NCBI RefSeq assembly: GCF_017358165.1
Contig: NZ_CP071446.1
Location: forward strand, 1,860,001-1,924,000
DNA length: 64,000 nucleotides
From: Thermosipho ferrireducens
GTDB taxonomy: Bacteria > Thermotogota > Thermotogae > Thermotogales > Fervidobacteriaceae
Direction of reading: 5' to 3'
The translations under genes were made by a program, and so were the position numbers. Of the stretch, positions 8,310 to 17,490 are shown in pieces. Within the stretch, counting starts at the first letter, position 1; each line of letters opens with the position of its first letter. Below the pieces are notes generated by a model. It did not search any database. It was given only the letters and a program-made list of their open reading frames with translations, and was not told the origin of the DNA.

Positions 8310-10001
8310 TTACTTTAATCCGTAGCGCTCTATTTTATAATACAAAGTTCTTATACTTATCCCAAGTTTTTCTGCTGTTTTTGTCCTATCACCATTGTTT
8401 TCTTTAAGCACTTTTTCTATAACTTTTCTTTCAAAATCTTCTACAAGAACTTTAAGTGGCCCTTCGATTTTATATGACTCTACACTCGTTTCTAAATGAA
8501 GAGGTGGTAAATGCCTTTTTTCTATAACATTTTCGTTCATATTCATATTTATTATTGCCCTTCCAATAATGTTTTCCAGCTCTCTCACATTTCCAGGCCA
8601 ATCATATGAAACTAAGTATCGTATAGCTGCTGGAGAAATACCATCTACTACACGTCCGTATTGTTGACCTATCTTTTTTACCATATACATTGCAAGTGCG
8701 GGGATATCTTTTTTTCTTTCTCTCAAAGAAGGTAGATGTATCGGGAATACATTTAATCTAAAATATAAATCTGGAAGAAATTCACCTTTTTTTACCATAC
8801 TTTCTAAATCCATATTAGTAGCTGCTATTATCCGCACATCAACTCTCTTTGGTTTGCTTCCACCTACAGGCATAAACTCTTTTCGTTCAATAAACCTTAA
8901 AATCTTAGCCTGAAGTTGAACTGGCATCTTTCCTATTTCATCAAGGAAAAGCGTGCCCCCATTTGCCTCCTCTATCAATCCTTTTTTACCGCCACGCTTT
9001 GCCCCGGTAAAAGCTCCCTCTTCATATCCAAAAAGTTCAGATTCCAGAATGCTTTCCGGTATAGCGGAGCAATTGACACTAACAAAGGGACCATTACGCC
9101 TAAAACTTGCATTGTGAATAGCATGTGCAAATAACTCCTTTCCAGTTCCACTTTCTCCCCTTAAAAGCACAGTAGCTGGGGTATTTGCGACTTTAAGCGC
9201 CTGCTCCTTGGCCATTACGAATTTCTCGCTATCGCCTATAATATCCTCAAATGTGTATTGGGCCTTCAAATGCCTCATCATTCTTCTTACTTCTTCAAGT
9301 TCTTTTGTAAGACTTATTATTTTTGAAACATCGTGTACTACAGCCACACTTCCACTAAATTTACCTTTCACAAAAAGAGGCGTCGCATTTACAACCACTT
9401 CTTTATGAGCCGGCCCAACTTTTAATCGCGCGCCGTAAATAGGCTTTTTTGTTTTTGAAATTAGGATATGTATACTTTCTCCTTCCGCTATATCTACAGT
9501 TGCCGGCTTTCCTATTACCTCTTCAGGTTTAAGGCCTGTTATTTCTGTATACGCTTTGTTAACAAGCACAACATTCCCATATTCATCGGCAACAGAAATC
9601 GCATCATAGGTAGAATCAATAATAGCTTTAAGTCGCGCTTCTATCTCGTGTAAATCAGTTATTTCTTCAGCCAGTTTTTTCACACTTGTAATATCACGAA
9701 AAACTGCAACCGCTCCTACAACATTTCCTTCTAAGTCTTTCAATGGCATTCTTGAGGTTATAATCACACTTTCTCCAGCGTGTTGTATTTTATCTATTTC
9801 TGGAATACCTGTTCGAACAACAATATGCAATCTGGTATTTGGAACCACTTCAGTCACAGGTTTCCCAACAATATCACTTGGTAAATTAAGAAGACGCGCT
9901 GCCATCTTATTAAAATATAGGACGCGCGCGTCTTCATCAACGATAATTACACCTTCTATGATGGATTCTAAAACTGTTCTAAAAAATTTTACAAGCTCCA
10001 A
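8310..10001 (-). CDS. PAS-domain sigma-54-dependent transcriptional activator
   Basis: About 563 residues. There are two PAS domains (about 5-110 and 125-235), then an AAA+ domain (about 250-480) with Walker A GESGTGKE and the GAFTGA loop that contacts sigma-54. A Fis-type helix-turn-helix ends the chain ([20 protein letters not shown]). The PAS input suggests sensing of a small ligand, redox state or another protein; there is no receiver domain. I favour the TTG at 10001, which has GAGGAG 9 bases upstream; a TTG at 10034 would overlap yjbQ. It implies a functional RpoN in this genome. Confidence 0.9.
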   Translation of the reverse strand: MELVKFFRTVLESIIEGVIIVDEDARVLYFNKMAARLLNLPSDIVGKPVTEVVPNTRLHIVVRTGIPEIDKIQHAGESVIITSRMPLKDLEGNVVGAVAVFRDITSVKKLAEEITDLHEIEARLKAIIDSTYDAISVADEYGNVVLVNKAYTEITGLKPEEVIGKPATVDIAEGESIHILISKTKKPIYGARLKVGPAHKEVVVNATPLFVKGKFSGSVAVVHDVSKIISLTKELEEVRRMMRHLKAQYTFEDIIGDSEKFVMAKEQALKVANTPATVLLRGESGTGKELFAHAIHNASFRRNGPFVSVNCSAIPESILESELFGYEEGAFTGAKRGGKKGLIEEANGGTLFLDEIGKMPVQLQAKILRFIERKEFMPVGGSKPKRVDVRIIAATNMDLESMVKKGEFLPDLYFRLNVFPIHLPSLRERKKDIPALAMYMVKKIGQQYGRVVDGISPAAIRYLVSYDWPGNVRELENIIGRAIINMNMNENVIEKRHLPPLHLETSVESYKIEGPLKVLVEDFERKVIEKVLKENNGDRTKTAEKLGISIRTLYYKIERYGLK

Positions 10002-10023
10002 AATTATCAGCTCCTCGAACCTT

Positions 10024-10434
10024 TCATTCTCCAATAACTTTTACTACCACTCTTTTGCGTCTCTGGCCATCGTATTCTGCATAAAAAATCTGCTCCCATG
10101 GGCCTAAATCAAGTTTCCCATTGGTCACTGGCAAAACAACCTGATGATGAGTTAATATTCTTTTCAAATGGGCATCTCCATTATCTTCTCCTGTCCAGTG
10201 ATGCTTGTAGTCCCCAACAGGTGCCATTCTTTCAAGCCATTCCCAGATATCCTGATGTAATCCCGATTCATTATCATTTACAATTATCCCGGCTGTAATA
10301 TGCATGGCAGAGACCAGGCAAAACCCCTCTTTTATATTGCTTTTTTTCACAATTTTATCTATAACATCTGTGATCCTGATAAGCTCTTTTCTTTTCTTTG
10401 TATTAAACCACAGATACTCCGTATAACTTTTCAA
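10024..10434 (-). CDS. YjbQ/UPF0047 family protein
   Basis: About 136 residues of the secondary thiamine-phosphate-synthase-like YjbQ family. The conserved core is visible: [15 protein letters not shown], the [15 protein letters not shown] stretch with its clustered His residues, and PLGPWEQI-like [16 protein letters not shown] near the end. Some family members show weak thiamin-phosphate synthase activity, and the physiological role is unsettled. The TTG at 10434 is chosen because AAAGGAGG lies just upstream; an ATG at 10452 sits before that site. The ATP-grasp gene's 3' end overlaps this upstream region, and the sigma-54 activator follows. Confidence 0.88.
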   Translation of the reverse strand: MKSYTEYLWFNTKKRKELIRITDVIDKIVKKSNIKEGFCLVSAMHITAGIIVNDNESGLHQDIWEWLERMAPVGDYKHHWTGEDNGDAHLKRILTHHQVVLPVTNGKLDLGPWEQIFYAEYDGQRRKRVVVKVIGE

Positions 10435-10448
10435 AGCAATACCTCCTT

Positions 10449-11378
10449 TCATTTGTTGCGTTTAAATGATACTTCTAATATCTTTAAAATTAATTCATCA
10501 TAAGAATATCCTGCTGCTTCCGCCATTTTTGTTATATCAGAATACACCGGAACAAGCTGGGGTAAAGAATTAATTTCAAGGAAATATATCTCATCATCTC
10601 TTATTCTAACATCCATTCTGGCATAATCCTTTAAAGACAGCACTTTAAAAACCTTTCTTGCATAATCTTTTAACTTTTCCTCTACATTTTTATCTATCCT
10701 TGCTGGACACACATAATTTGTTTGTTCCCCATAATAATGTTTTACCTCATAAGAATAAAATCTTTCTAAATTTTCGGGTAAAGTAGAAAAATCTATTTCA
10801 AGAATCGGCAAAACTTCAAGATTTTTATTATTACCTATCAACCCAACACTGACTTCTATCCCATCAATGAACTCTTCAACAAGCGCAGGTTGCTTAAATT
10901 CTCGATGAACTTTCTCTACCTGTTTTCTCAAATCTTCTATATTATCAACCACAGAATCTCTTGTTATTCCCTTGGCACTTCCTTCTCTTGAGGGTTTGAC
11001 AATAGACACTTTTTTTATATCTATTGGAGTATCTCCGATATTATAAACTTCAAAATCAGGTGTGGGAATTCCATAATGCCTTAAAATAATTTTTGTTGTA
11101 ATTTTATCCAGACAGACAGCGTGCGAATAAGCATTAGAACCTGTGTATGGTATTCCAAGTTTATCAAGAACAGCGGGAACGTGCATCTGTTTTGTTTCCT
11201 TTCCACCCTTATTGGATAGATTAAATACATAATCAAAATTCTTAATTTTTTTAACAAAATCATCATCAAACGCTATTTTTACACAATCATATTTCTTGGA
11301 GATGGCTGAATAAACGCTATCAACCATTAATCTTTCTTCATCGCTTATGTCACAGTCATGCACTACAGCAATTCTCAT
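10449..11378 (-). CDS. D-alanine-D-alanine ligase-like ATP-grasp enzyme
   Basis: 309 residues with the ATP-grasp layout of Ddl: an N-terminal Rossmann-like part (1-90), the [17 protein letters not shown] segment and the substrate/ATP segments [12 protein letters not shown] and [14 protein letters not shown]. At the C-terminus are the metal-binding ARMDVRI and [10 protein letters not shown], then [10 protein letters not shown]. The NxxP motif reads NSLPQL where Ddl usually has NTxPG, so another carboxylate-amine ligase specificity is possible. It appears to be the first gene of the operon running to galT, and an extended -10 promoter lies about 80 bases upstream. Confidence 0.72.
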   Translation of the reverse strand: MRIAVVHDCDISDEERLMVDSVYSAISKKYDCVKIAFDDDFVKKIKNFDYVFNLSNKGGKETKQMHVPAVLDKLGIPYTGSNAYSHAVCLDKITTKIILRHYGIPTPDFEVYNIGDTPIDIKKVSIVKPSREGSAKGITRDSVVDNIEDLRKQVEKVHREFKQPALVEEFIDGIEVSVGLIGNNKNLEVLPILEIDFSTLPENLERFYSYEVKHYYGEQTNYVCPARIDKNVEEKLKDYARKVFKVLSLKDYARMDVRIRDDEIYFLEINSLPQLVPVYSDITKMAEAAGYSYDELILKILEVSFKRNK

Positions 11379-11461
11379 TCATCCACCTCCTTATGTTTCG
11401 AATATTTATATTCAATTATTCCTTTATCATTAACTTTCTTCATGAATTTTAACCTAAAAAA

Positions 11462-11470
11462 ATTATATCA
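11462..11470 (-). promoter_or_regulatory. Extended -10 promoter upstream of the ATP-grasp gene
   Basis: Minus strand reads TGATATAAT (TGn plus TATAAT, 11470-11462) with no convincing -35 at 16-18 bases. It would drive the operon ATP-grasp, yjbQ, sigma-54 activator, MBL, glgA, galT. Confidence 0.5.
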
Positions 11471-11518
11471 TACACAAAACAGTTTTTTTGTTAAAACGTG
11501 AGGACTCCAACTCACCTT

Positions 11519-11810
11519 TGTCATTCCGAACCCGAAGGGTTAGGAATCTTATTATTAGCAAGGTTGGCGAGTGTTAGCGAGGCCTGTCCTGAGGAGTAAA
11601 ACGACGAAGGATCTTGCGAGAGTTAGTAAAAAGAATAAGATCCCTCGCATACGCTCGGGATGACAGAAAAAGAGACTTTCATTTCAAAGAACAAGAAAGC
11701 AAGGAATTCCCCCATCTGTGTCATTCCGAGGGGCAAGAAAGGGTAGAAATCCCCCACCAGTGTCATTCCAAGGAGCGGGCAGGCGAGGAATCTTATAACT
11801 GGCAAGGTTA
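11519..11810. repeat. Cluster of dispersed TGTCATTCC-type repeats (copy A)
   Basis: The roughly 300 bases hold at least three forward units starting TGTCATTCC (near 11519, 11718 and 11760) that end in GGAATCTTAT-like or GAAATCCC sequence. An inverted unit ends in GGGATGACAG (about 11640-11665). The forward units are followed by GGTTGGCGAG-type spacers. The same modules recur at 47880-48090 and 52835-52871. No transposase is present. The block is unlike the surrounding coding DNA (locally richer in G+C), and short open frames in it are not genes. Confidence 0.8.
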
Positions 11811-11820
11811 GTTTATTTTT

Positions 11821-13452
11821 TCAACCTCTCTTAATTAACTTTAATCTCTCATTTTCTTTTAAAATCTTTCCGTTCTCATCCACAGCAAAAGACGCGCCAT
11901 TTATTATTCTTGTTTCAAATCTTCCCCTTGCCACAGAAAGTCCTTTTAATCCAGGAGCATCTAATATTCCAGACTTAATTGCATTATAAATCACTACAGG
12001 TTCTATTAACGGATCTTTATATTCTTTCCCTGAGTCTTTTATAGCTTCTATAATCAACATAGCTTCTTCTTTTAAGACTTCAATTCTTTCACGTAAATCT
12101 TTATCAAAACTTATATCAGGTAACCCTGCCATAGTATTTTTTATTACCTGTTTAACCATTTTCACGCTTTCTATAATTTCTTTACTCGTAGCCCTTTTTA
12201 TAGCTTCTGAATAAGACACAACATGAATTATGTGAGGTTTGAGCCACATTCCATAAAACATAGTGCTGGTAAGTTGCCCCATTGCTCTAAATTCTTCTGC
12301 GGGAAATGAAAGTAAGCCGGTGCGTATCATAGTAAAGGAAATAAAGTTTTCATCGTGTAATGATTCTATCAACTGTTTTTTTGCGATTTGCTTGGCTAAA
12401 TCGTACTTTGGCGATAGACCCGGAGGTGTTGAGAGCATGTATTGAGCAACATAATGCTTTACCCCAAGTTTCTTCGCATTATATGCTGCCAGATATGCCA
12501 CAGCTACTTCCATGGCATCGTGGGCATAACGTAAAGACCACTGATGCGCCTCGTTTACTTCAACAGGTACTCCATTGGCAGCGTTCCATTTTATAGCTTC
12601 CTGGTTTTCTTTTATAGCTTCTAAAAGCTCTCTATCAGAGCGCCTATCAAGTTCTGAATACCAGGTTAGGGGTACAGCGGCCCAGGCATTATTAATTGTT
12701 TCTTTCAAAAGTCTGGAAAATTCCAGTAAATTCTTTGTTCCAGAATAACATCTCATAAGAGGAAAATTTCCTCTTCTTGTAGCCTGGTACATTCTTTCAA
12801 AATCTTCTCTTGTTCTTAAAGGAACACCACCGGCCCCATCTTGCTTCTTATCCATTTTATCTGGTTCAAAAAAATACTGCTGACAGTTTTGATCTGGAGC
12901 AAGCGATATTATATCTAACAATCTGGATTCTGCTAATATTTTTATATGCTTTTCCGTTTCTTCAATTGTTGACAAACCTATATGATGCCTTATCAATGGA
13001 TATGGACTTTTATACTTTATTCTTTCAACCAGAGTTTGAGGAAGGATTTCATTGGCTTTATTTTTCCCCTTAACAACATTTCTAAGCCACATAACAACTT
13101 CATCAAACTCTTCTCTTCCATCAAAAACTTTGCTTATAAAAGAAAATTTCCTGGCAATATTTCCTGTTTCTACTGTTCCACCAAATACGTAAATTTTATT
13201 AAGAAGTTTCTGAGCTTTCAATTTCTTTTCAAGATCAGCAAGTAATTGATATAACGCTTCTGGATCAAGTCTATAACTAATCGCTACAATATCTGGATCA
13301 AATTCTATTACAGCACCTACAAATTTATCCAGCTCGACAGCCCCACCAAGATATTCTGTTTTATATCCCTCATTTTCTGCCATTTTTAAAAAATTCAAAA
13401 GGCCTGCTATATGAACGCAACTACCTATTGCAGCTCCAAGAATTTTTTTCAA
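11821..13452 (-). CDS. Fused B12-binding / glutamate-mutase-like protein
   Basis: 543 residues. Residues 1-130 resemble the small subunit (MutS) of glutamate mutase: a Rossmann-like B12 domain with GSCVHIAG at 10-17, SYRL near 60 and FGGTVETGN near 93. The canonical base-off motif DxHxxG reads CxHxxG, so the axial His (14) and Gly (17) remain but Asp is Cys. Residues about 150-540 resemble the catalytic TIM barrel (MutE), with VNEAHQWSLRYAHDA near 290 and a conserved AQYMLSTPPG. In known glutamate mutases these are separate chains. The TTG start overlaps the stop of the opine-dehydrogenase gene by 4 bases. It is probably an adenosylcobalamin-dependent carbon-skeleton or amino mutase of unknown substrate. 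Confidence 0.72.
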   Translation of the reverse strand: MKKILGAAIGSCVHIAGLLNFLKMAENEGYKTEYLGGAVELDKFVGAVIEFDPDIVAISYRLDPEALYQLLADLEKKLKAQKLLNKIYVFGGTVETGNIARKFSFISKVFDGREEFDEVVMWLRNVVKGKNKANEILPQTLVERIKYKSPYPLIRHHIGLSTIEETEKHIKILAESRLLDIISLAPDQNCQQYFFEPDKMDKKQDGAGGVPLRTREDFERMYQATRRGNFPLMRCYSGTKNLLEFSRLLKETINNAWAAVPLTWYSELDRRSDRELLEAIKENQEAIKWNAANGVPVEVNEAHQWSLRYAHDAMEVAVAYLAAYNAKKLGVKHYVAQYMLSTPPGLSPKYDLAKQIAKKQLIESLHDENFISFTMIRTGLLSFPAEEFRAMGQLTSTMFYGMWLKPHIIHVVSYSEAIKRATSKEIIESVKMVKQVIKNTMAGLPDISFDKDLRERIEVLKEEAMLIIEAIKDSGKEYKDPLIEPVVIYNAIKSGILDAPGLKGLSVARGRFETRIINGASFAVDENGKILKENERLKLIKRG

Positions 13453-14534
13453 TTTAAATCACCCTCTTTGAGAAGTCTATTTATCTGAGAAAGGGTGAGA
13501 TTTGCTATTCCTAATTTTTCAAGGGTTCTTCCCTCTCTGTAAAAGTCGCGATTCATCATAATCGAAGCAATATATATTATTGAATCTATGGCAGGAGTAG
13601 CTATTCCTAATTTTTTTGCCATAGAAGAAATGGGAACAAGACTCATAGGAACATCCTCAAATATATATCTATTTTGCAAACTTGGTGGTGCAATAATCCC
13701 CTGATAACCACTATTATTATGAATTGCTTCATATAAATTCATACCAAGAACATCGTAGGCATAATTCAACCACTCCACAGATGTCATTGGTTCAAGCCCC
13801 AGAGTTCTTGCAACAGCACATCTTTCAGAGTCTATTTTTTCAAGTACTTTCGCAATTGATGGTGTTATACCCTCAAGATAAAACTCAAACTTTCCAAATG
13901 TGCTTTCCACTCTTCCAGCATTCAATATCAATGTAGCAGGATGGAATACTGCTCCAATATTGTTAAAGCTTGTGTATAACGTAGACTCAACCACCTGCAT
14001 TTCAGGTATTACTTCCTCTACAACGTCTTTTAATTCATTGTTTTTTCTCGCAGGAAGCGCCGAAACAGGAACGGCATTCTTTATTTTGAATATATGGGAT
14101 ACACCGGGATTTGATGTACGAGAAGCAAATAAAAAAGTTTGTGCTTCAGCAACAATTATTTCTTTCTTCATTCCCTCTCTTTTTAAAACCTCCCAGAATT
14201 CCAGTGCGCCAAAAGTTCTTCCAGGATTTAAAATAAAAATCTGCCCATTTTTAACATAAGGTGCCACTTTTTTTGCTATATCAGCATGAGCAAAAGCAGG
14301 AACAACTATCATTATCAATTTAGCATTTTCCAGCGCTTTTTCTAAATCAGTAGTGACCTCATCAATAGTCACCGTAGCGTTAATCTGCCCCTCAAGTTTT
14401 ATTTGCCGTGAAGTTTTAAAAGCAGAAATTCTTCGAAGTGATCTATTATACAAAGTTATGTTATACCCTCTCATCCCCAGAAATCCAGCAAGTGCTAATC
14501 CACCGTTGCCGGCTCCAATAACACATATGTTCAT
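13449..14534 (-). CDS. NAD/NADP octopine/nopaline dehydrogenase family protein
   Basis: 361 residues. An N-terminal Rossmann domain has GAGNGGLALAGFL (residues 7-19). The C-terminal octopine-dehydrogenase domain has the NNIGAVFHPATLILNAG signature near residues 185-201, containing the His thought to be catalytic in opine dehydrogenases. Enzymes of this family reductively couple an amino acid and a 2-oxo acid, or run in reverse. GGGGGTGATTGG precedes the ATG. It lies 23 bases after a 2-hydroxyacid dehydrogenase gene and overlaps the B12 protein gene, which suggests one amino acid/2-oxo acid pathway. The substrate is not deducible. Confidence 0.85.
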   Translation of the reverse strand: MNICVIGAGNGGLALAGFLGMRGYNITLYNRSLRRISAFKTSRQIKLEGQINATVTIDEVTTDLEKALENAKLIMIVVPAFAHADIAKKVAPYVKNGQIFILNPGRTFGALEFWEVLKREGMKKEIIVAEAQTFLFASRTSNPGVSHIFKIKNAVPVSALPARKNNELKDVVEEVIPEMQVVESTLYTSFNNIGAVFHPATLILNAGRVESTFGKFEFYLEGITPSIAKVLEKIDSERCAVARTLGLEPMTSVEWLNYAYDVLGMNLYEAIHNNSGYQGIIAPPSLQNRYIFEDVPMSLVPISSMAKKLGIATPAIDSIIYIASIMMNRDFYREGRTLEKLGIANLTLSQINRLLKEGDLN

Positions 14535-14557
14535 CCAATCACCCCCTTTAAATAGTG

Positions 14558-15532
14558 TCAGTACATTTGCTCTGGATCAACTATATTTTTAGGTTTACCT
14601 TTCATAATAAAGTGCTCTATATTCTCAATCAACTCGTCTATTCGCCCTTCCTGTCCCTCTATAGTATATCCCCCAACGTGAGGAGAAATCACCACGTTTT
14701 TAAACTTGTGAATTGGATAATTGAACGGTAACACCACACTTTTTTCTTTTCCAGGGTAATTGTACCAAACATCACTTGCGTATCCCGCAAGGATTTTATT
14801 TTCAAGAGCTTTATACAAAGCTTTTTCTTCAATCAATTCTCCTCTACCTACATTTATCAAAAACTTATTTTTCATAAGCAATAAAACTTTCTTATTAATA
14901 ATATGATAAGTCTCCTTTGTAAGAGGCAATGTCACAAAAACCACATGGGCATCTTTTATTGCGCTTTCAATGGAAGTCGTTATCAGATCAAAGTCTTTTA
15001 TTTCTTTAAAAACTCTTTTGAAGCCTATTATCTTACAACCAAACCCCCGTAAAAGTTTTGCAAGATGCCTCCCGATAGTACCAGTACCAAGAATCGCAAC
15101 ATTTTTATTTTGAAGAGAAAACCATAAGTCTTCTTTTTTAAAACCAACTGCAAAACCATGCCATATTCCTTTTAAAAGATCATTGTGATATTCCACTACC
15201 CGTGCAGTCAACGTCAGAGCAAGCGCAAGAGCTCTCTCAGCAACTATTTTCCCATTGCCATGTGAATTCGCAACAAAAACTCCTTTTTTCTTAATCACAT
15301 CCCAGGGGAGCATGTCAGCCCCTGCCCATGGTACGAATATCGCTTTTAAGTTTTTGGCTATCTCTATTTGCTCCGGTGCCACATATCCTGCCACAATAGC
15401 ATCAATTTCAGGCAGTACTGTGTTAACTTCCTTTCCTGGTACTACTATCCAGCTTATATTATATTTCTTTCCCAGGTCTTCCATTTTGCTTTTCAAGTAA
15501 TCATTAATTTTTGTAAGAACTAATATTTTCAT
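14558..15532 (-). CDS. D-2-hydroxyacid dehydrogenase, NAD-binding
   Basis: 324 residues, typical of the D-isomer-specific family. The dinucleotide fold is GTGTIGRHLAKLL near residues 150-162. The catalytic Arg lies in NVGRGELI, and the catalytic His in SPHVGGYT near residue 293. The N-terminal substrate domain is less conserved. It would interconvert a 2-hydroxy and a 2-oxo acid. It is the first gene of a three-gene operon, with GAGGGAGAC before the ATG. A 2-oxo acid produced here could feed the opine-type dehydrogenase next to it; this is inference from context. Confidence 0.9.
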   Translation of the reverse strand: MKILVLTKINDYLKSKMEDLGKKYNISWIVVPGKEVNTVLPEIDAIVAGYVAPEQIEIAKNLKAIFVPWAGADMLPWDVIKKKGVFVANSHGNGKIVAERALALALTLTARVVEYHNDLLKGIWHGFAVGFKKEDLWFSLQNKNVAILGTGTIGRHLAKLLRGFGCKIIGFKRVFKEIKDFDLITTSIESAIKDAHVVFVTLPLTKETYHIINKKVLLLMKNKFLINVGRGELIEEKALYKALENKILAGYASDVWYNYPGKEKSVVLPFNYPIHKFKNVVISPHVGGYTIEGQEGRIDELIENIEHFIMKGKPKNIVDPEQMY

Positions 15533-15642
15533 TGTCTCCCTCCTCGTGTATAATGTAGTAGAAAAATTTGCAAATCAATCCAACTCTGAGTTATTATATA
15601 ACTAAAGTAATTCAGTCCTTTCCTGCACATAAGTGCTTAAAC

Positions 15643-15671
15643 TTGATAAATATCATTTACTATGTTAAAAT
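15643..15671 (+). promoter_or_regulatory. Probable promoter of the PiT transporter gene
   Basis: TTGATA (15643-15648), 17-base spacer, TAAAAT (15666-15671), ending about 34 bases before the chosen start codon. It lies in the short divergent region shared with the hydroxyacid dehydrogenase operon. Confidence 0.45.
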
Positions 15672-15705
15672 AACACTTAATTACCTGTCAATAAAGGTGA
15701 TAATG

Positions 15706-16626
15706 ATGTTATGGATATTACTTCCCAGTGTATTGTTTGGAATAGTATTAGGAGCAAATGACGTTGCAAACGTCTTTGGTCCATTAACTGCTAATGGAGT
15801 ATTAAAATATAAAAAAGCGATAATTTTTTCCAGCATATCCGTAATTTTAGGTGCCCTGCTTCAGGGAAAAGCAGGTACTGCGACTATTGGAACACTTGCT
15901 CCATTAAATGACCTTACAGGTTCAATCTCATTACTTACGGCCACAATAGTGGTTACATTTGTTAATTTTTTAAAGATTCCAGTTTCAACTACTCAAGCAA
16001 TTGTTGGAAGCATCATTGGATCTGCCGTATTTTCATCTATTTCTCTAAACATCGGAAAACTACAAATAATAATTATTTCATGGATATTAACTCCAGCACT
16101 TTCATTTATTTTTGGAATACTATTTTCAAAAATTTTCTCTCTTATATTTTCCCATATAAAACACATTGTCACTCAAAATTTTCTTATAAAAATTCTCTCG
16201 TGGATTTTTCTACTTTACGGTGCTTATTCCCTGGGTGCCAACAATTTAGGTAACATTGTAGGCGTTTTAAATAAAAAATTTGATTTTTCAATACTTGCTT
16301 TAATTGGTGGAATTTCCATATCAATAGGTACTATATTTTTCAGTAAAAGAGCCACCTATAATATTGGAAAAAAGCTTATTGCACTTACTGAATTCACAGC
16401 TTTTTTAGTAGTAATAAGTGCAACCATGACTGTCTGGATATATGCGATGATAGGTATTCCAGTAAGTTTTTCGCAGTCTATATTAGGAGCAATGCTTGGG
16501 GTTAGTTTTGCAAATGGTATGAAAGCCATAAACAAAAAGGTTATTTCCAAACTTGTTTTTACATGGGTAGGAACACCAACTATAAGTTTTATAATAAGTT
16601 TTTTTATGAATTTTCTCATAAATTAA
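15706..16626 (+). CDS. PiT family inorganic phosphate transporter
   Basis: About 306 residues, nearly all membrane segments. The two inverted family signatures are present: GANDVANVFGPL near residue 18 and GANNLGNIVG near 178. These motifs bind phosphate and the coupling cation in PiT permeases. I chose the ATG at 15706 because AAAGGTG sits 6 bases upstream; an ATG at 15703 is the alternative. An in-frame ATG at 15568 would add about 45 residues unlike the family and lies upstream of the probable promoter. The 3' end overlaps nadE (opposite strand) by 4 bases. No PhoU-like (DUF47) partner is adjacent. Confidence 0.9.
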   Translation: MLWILLPSVLFGIVLGANDVANVFGPLTANGVLKYKKAIIFSSISVILGALLQGKAGTATIGTLAPLNDLTGSISLLTATIVVTFVNFLKIPVSTTQAIVGSIIGSAVFSSISLNIGKLQIIIISWILTPALSFIFGILFSKIFSLIFSHIKHIVTQNFLIKILSWIFLLYGAYSLGANNLGNIVGVLNKKFDFSILALIGGISISIGTIFFSKRATYNIGKKLIALTEFTAFLVVISATMTVWIYAMIGIPVSFSQSILGAMLGVSFANGMKAINKKVISKLVFTWVGTPTISFIISFFMNFLIN

Positions 16627-17489
16627 AGTCTTTCCAGACTTATTAACCTGATTCTGTTTCTTCTCTCTCCCATTTCAATAAGTTTTTTTACTTTTTTGAC
16701 CATCTCTTCATCTTCGTTATCTAAACTTTCTCCTGTTTCAATTTTAGAAAGCAAGCGGTCTATGTCAAAATACGACATACCCAATATTTTTTCGTCTGTA
16801 AGACCCGGGATAAGATCAGGAGTAGCTGGTTTTTTAATAATTTTCTCCGGAACTTTCAAAAACTTTGCCATTTCAAAAATCTCCGTTTTGTAAAGGTGTA
16901 AAAGTGGCTCTATATCTGTGGCATCATCTCCCCACTTCACGTACAATCCTGTAAGAAATTCTGTTCTATTTGTTGTTCCTATAACAGCGTAATTTCTTCT
17001 TTCCGCTTCTTTGTACAAATAAACCATTCTCACTCTATGTTTCGCTCTATAATATGCAAGTCCATTCAAAAATTCCTGATCATCACTTCCTGTAACATCT
17101 GTTTCATATGGTGTTTTATTTTTAGCATAATCTTCCCATCTCTTCAACGCATACTTTGCTTTTACTTTCCATGGAATAAAATAAGCGGGCGGTTGTAATT
17201 TGTAAATTCCCAACGCCTTTAAAATACCTGTAATAGGATGCAAAGTATAACCAACGTCAAAATGTTTGCAAACCAATTTTGCATCTTTTGTACTTTCGGG
17301 GGATGAATCACGTTCAGGCAATATAAAAACAGCAATCTGTTTGCGATCCAGAGCCTTTAAAAGAAGAGCAAGTACCACGGCAGAATCAATACCACCACTT
17401 ACTCCTAATACGGCTCCTTTAAAACCATATTCACTTAATCTGGAACGGATGAATTCCACTATCCGTTTCACTTCACTCTCAATATTCAC
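16623..17489 (-). CDS. nadE: NAD+ synthetase
   Basis: About 288 residues, ammonia-dependent class by size (no glutaminase domain). It adenylates and amidates nicotinate adenine dinucleotide. The PP-loop GVSGGIDSAVVLALL lies near residues 34-48, and the GTTNRTEFLTG motif near 170 is characteristic. The GTG at 17489 is preceded by AGAAGGGG and overlaps the dnaJ stop region, so translation is probably coupled; a more upstream start at 17564 would lie inside dnaJ. It is the last gene of the hrcA-grpE-dnaJ operon, an unusual partner for chaperones. Confidence 0.93.
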   Translation of the reverse strand: MNIESEVKRIVEFIRSRLSEYGFKGAVLGVSGGIDSAVVLALLLKALDRKQIAVFILPERDSSPESTKDAKLVCKHFDVGYTLHPITGILKALGIYKLQPPAYFIPWKVKAKYALKRWEDYAKNKTPYETDVTGSDDQEFLNGLAYYRAKHRVRMVYLYKEAERRNYAVIGTTNRTEFLTGLYVKWGDDATDIEPLLHLYKTEIFEMAKFLKVPEKIIKKPATPDLIPGLTDEKILGMSYFDIDRLLSKIETGESLDNEDEEMVKKVKKLIEMGERRNRIRLISLERL

Positions 17490-17490
17490 A

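Noticed and set aside
11519-11810. CRISPR array
   Set aside because: Units are not evenly spaced, occur in both orientations and lack constant-length unique spacers.
11614-11811. Open frame of 65 codons across the repeat block (and one on the other strand)
   Set aside because: It lies wholly in the dispersed repeats, has no ribosome site and no protein-like composition.
16626-16641. Short inverted repeat AAGTCT-TTCC-AGACTT as a terminator for the PiT gene
   Set aside because: Stem of six pairs inside the nadE 3' end without a T run; too weak.
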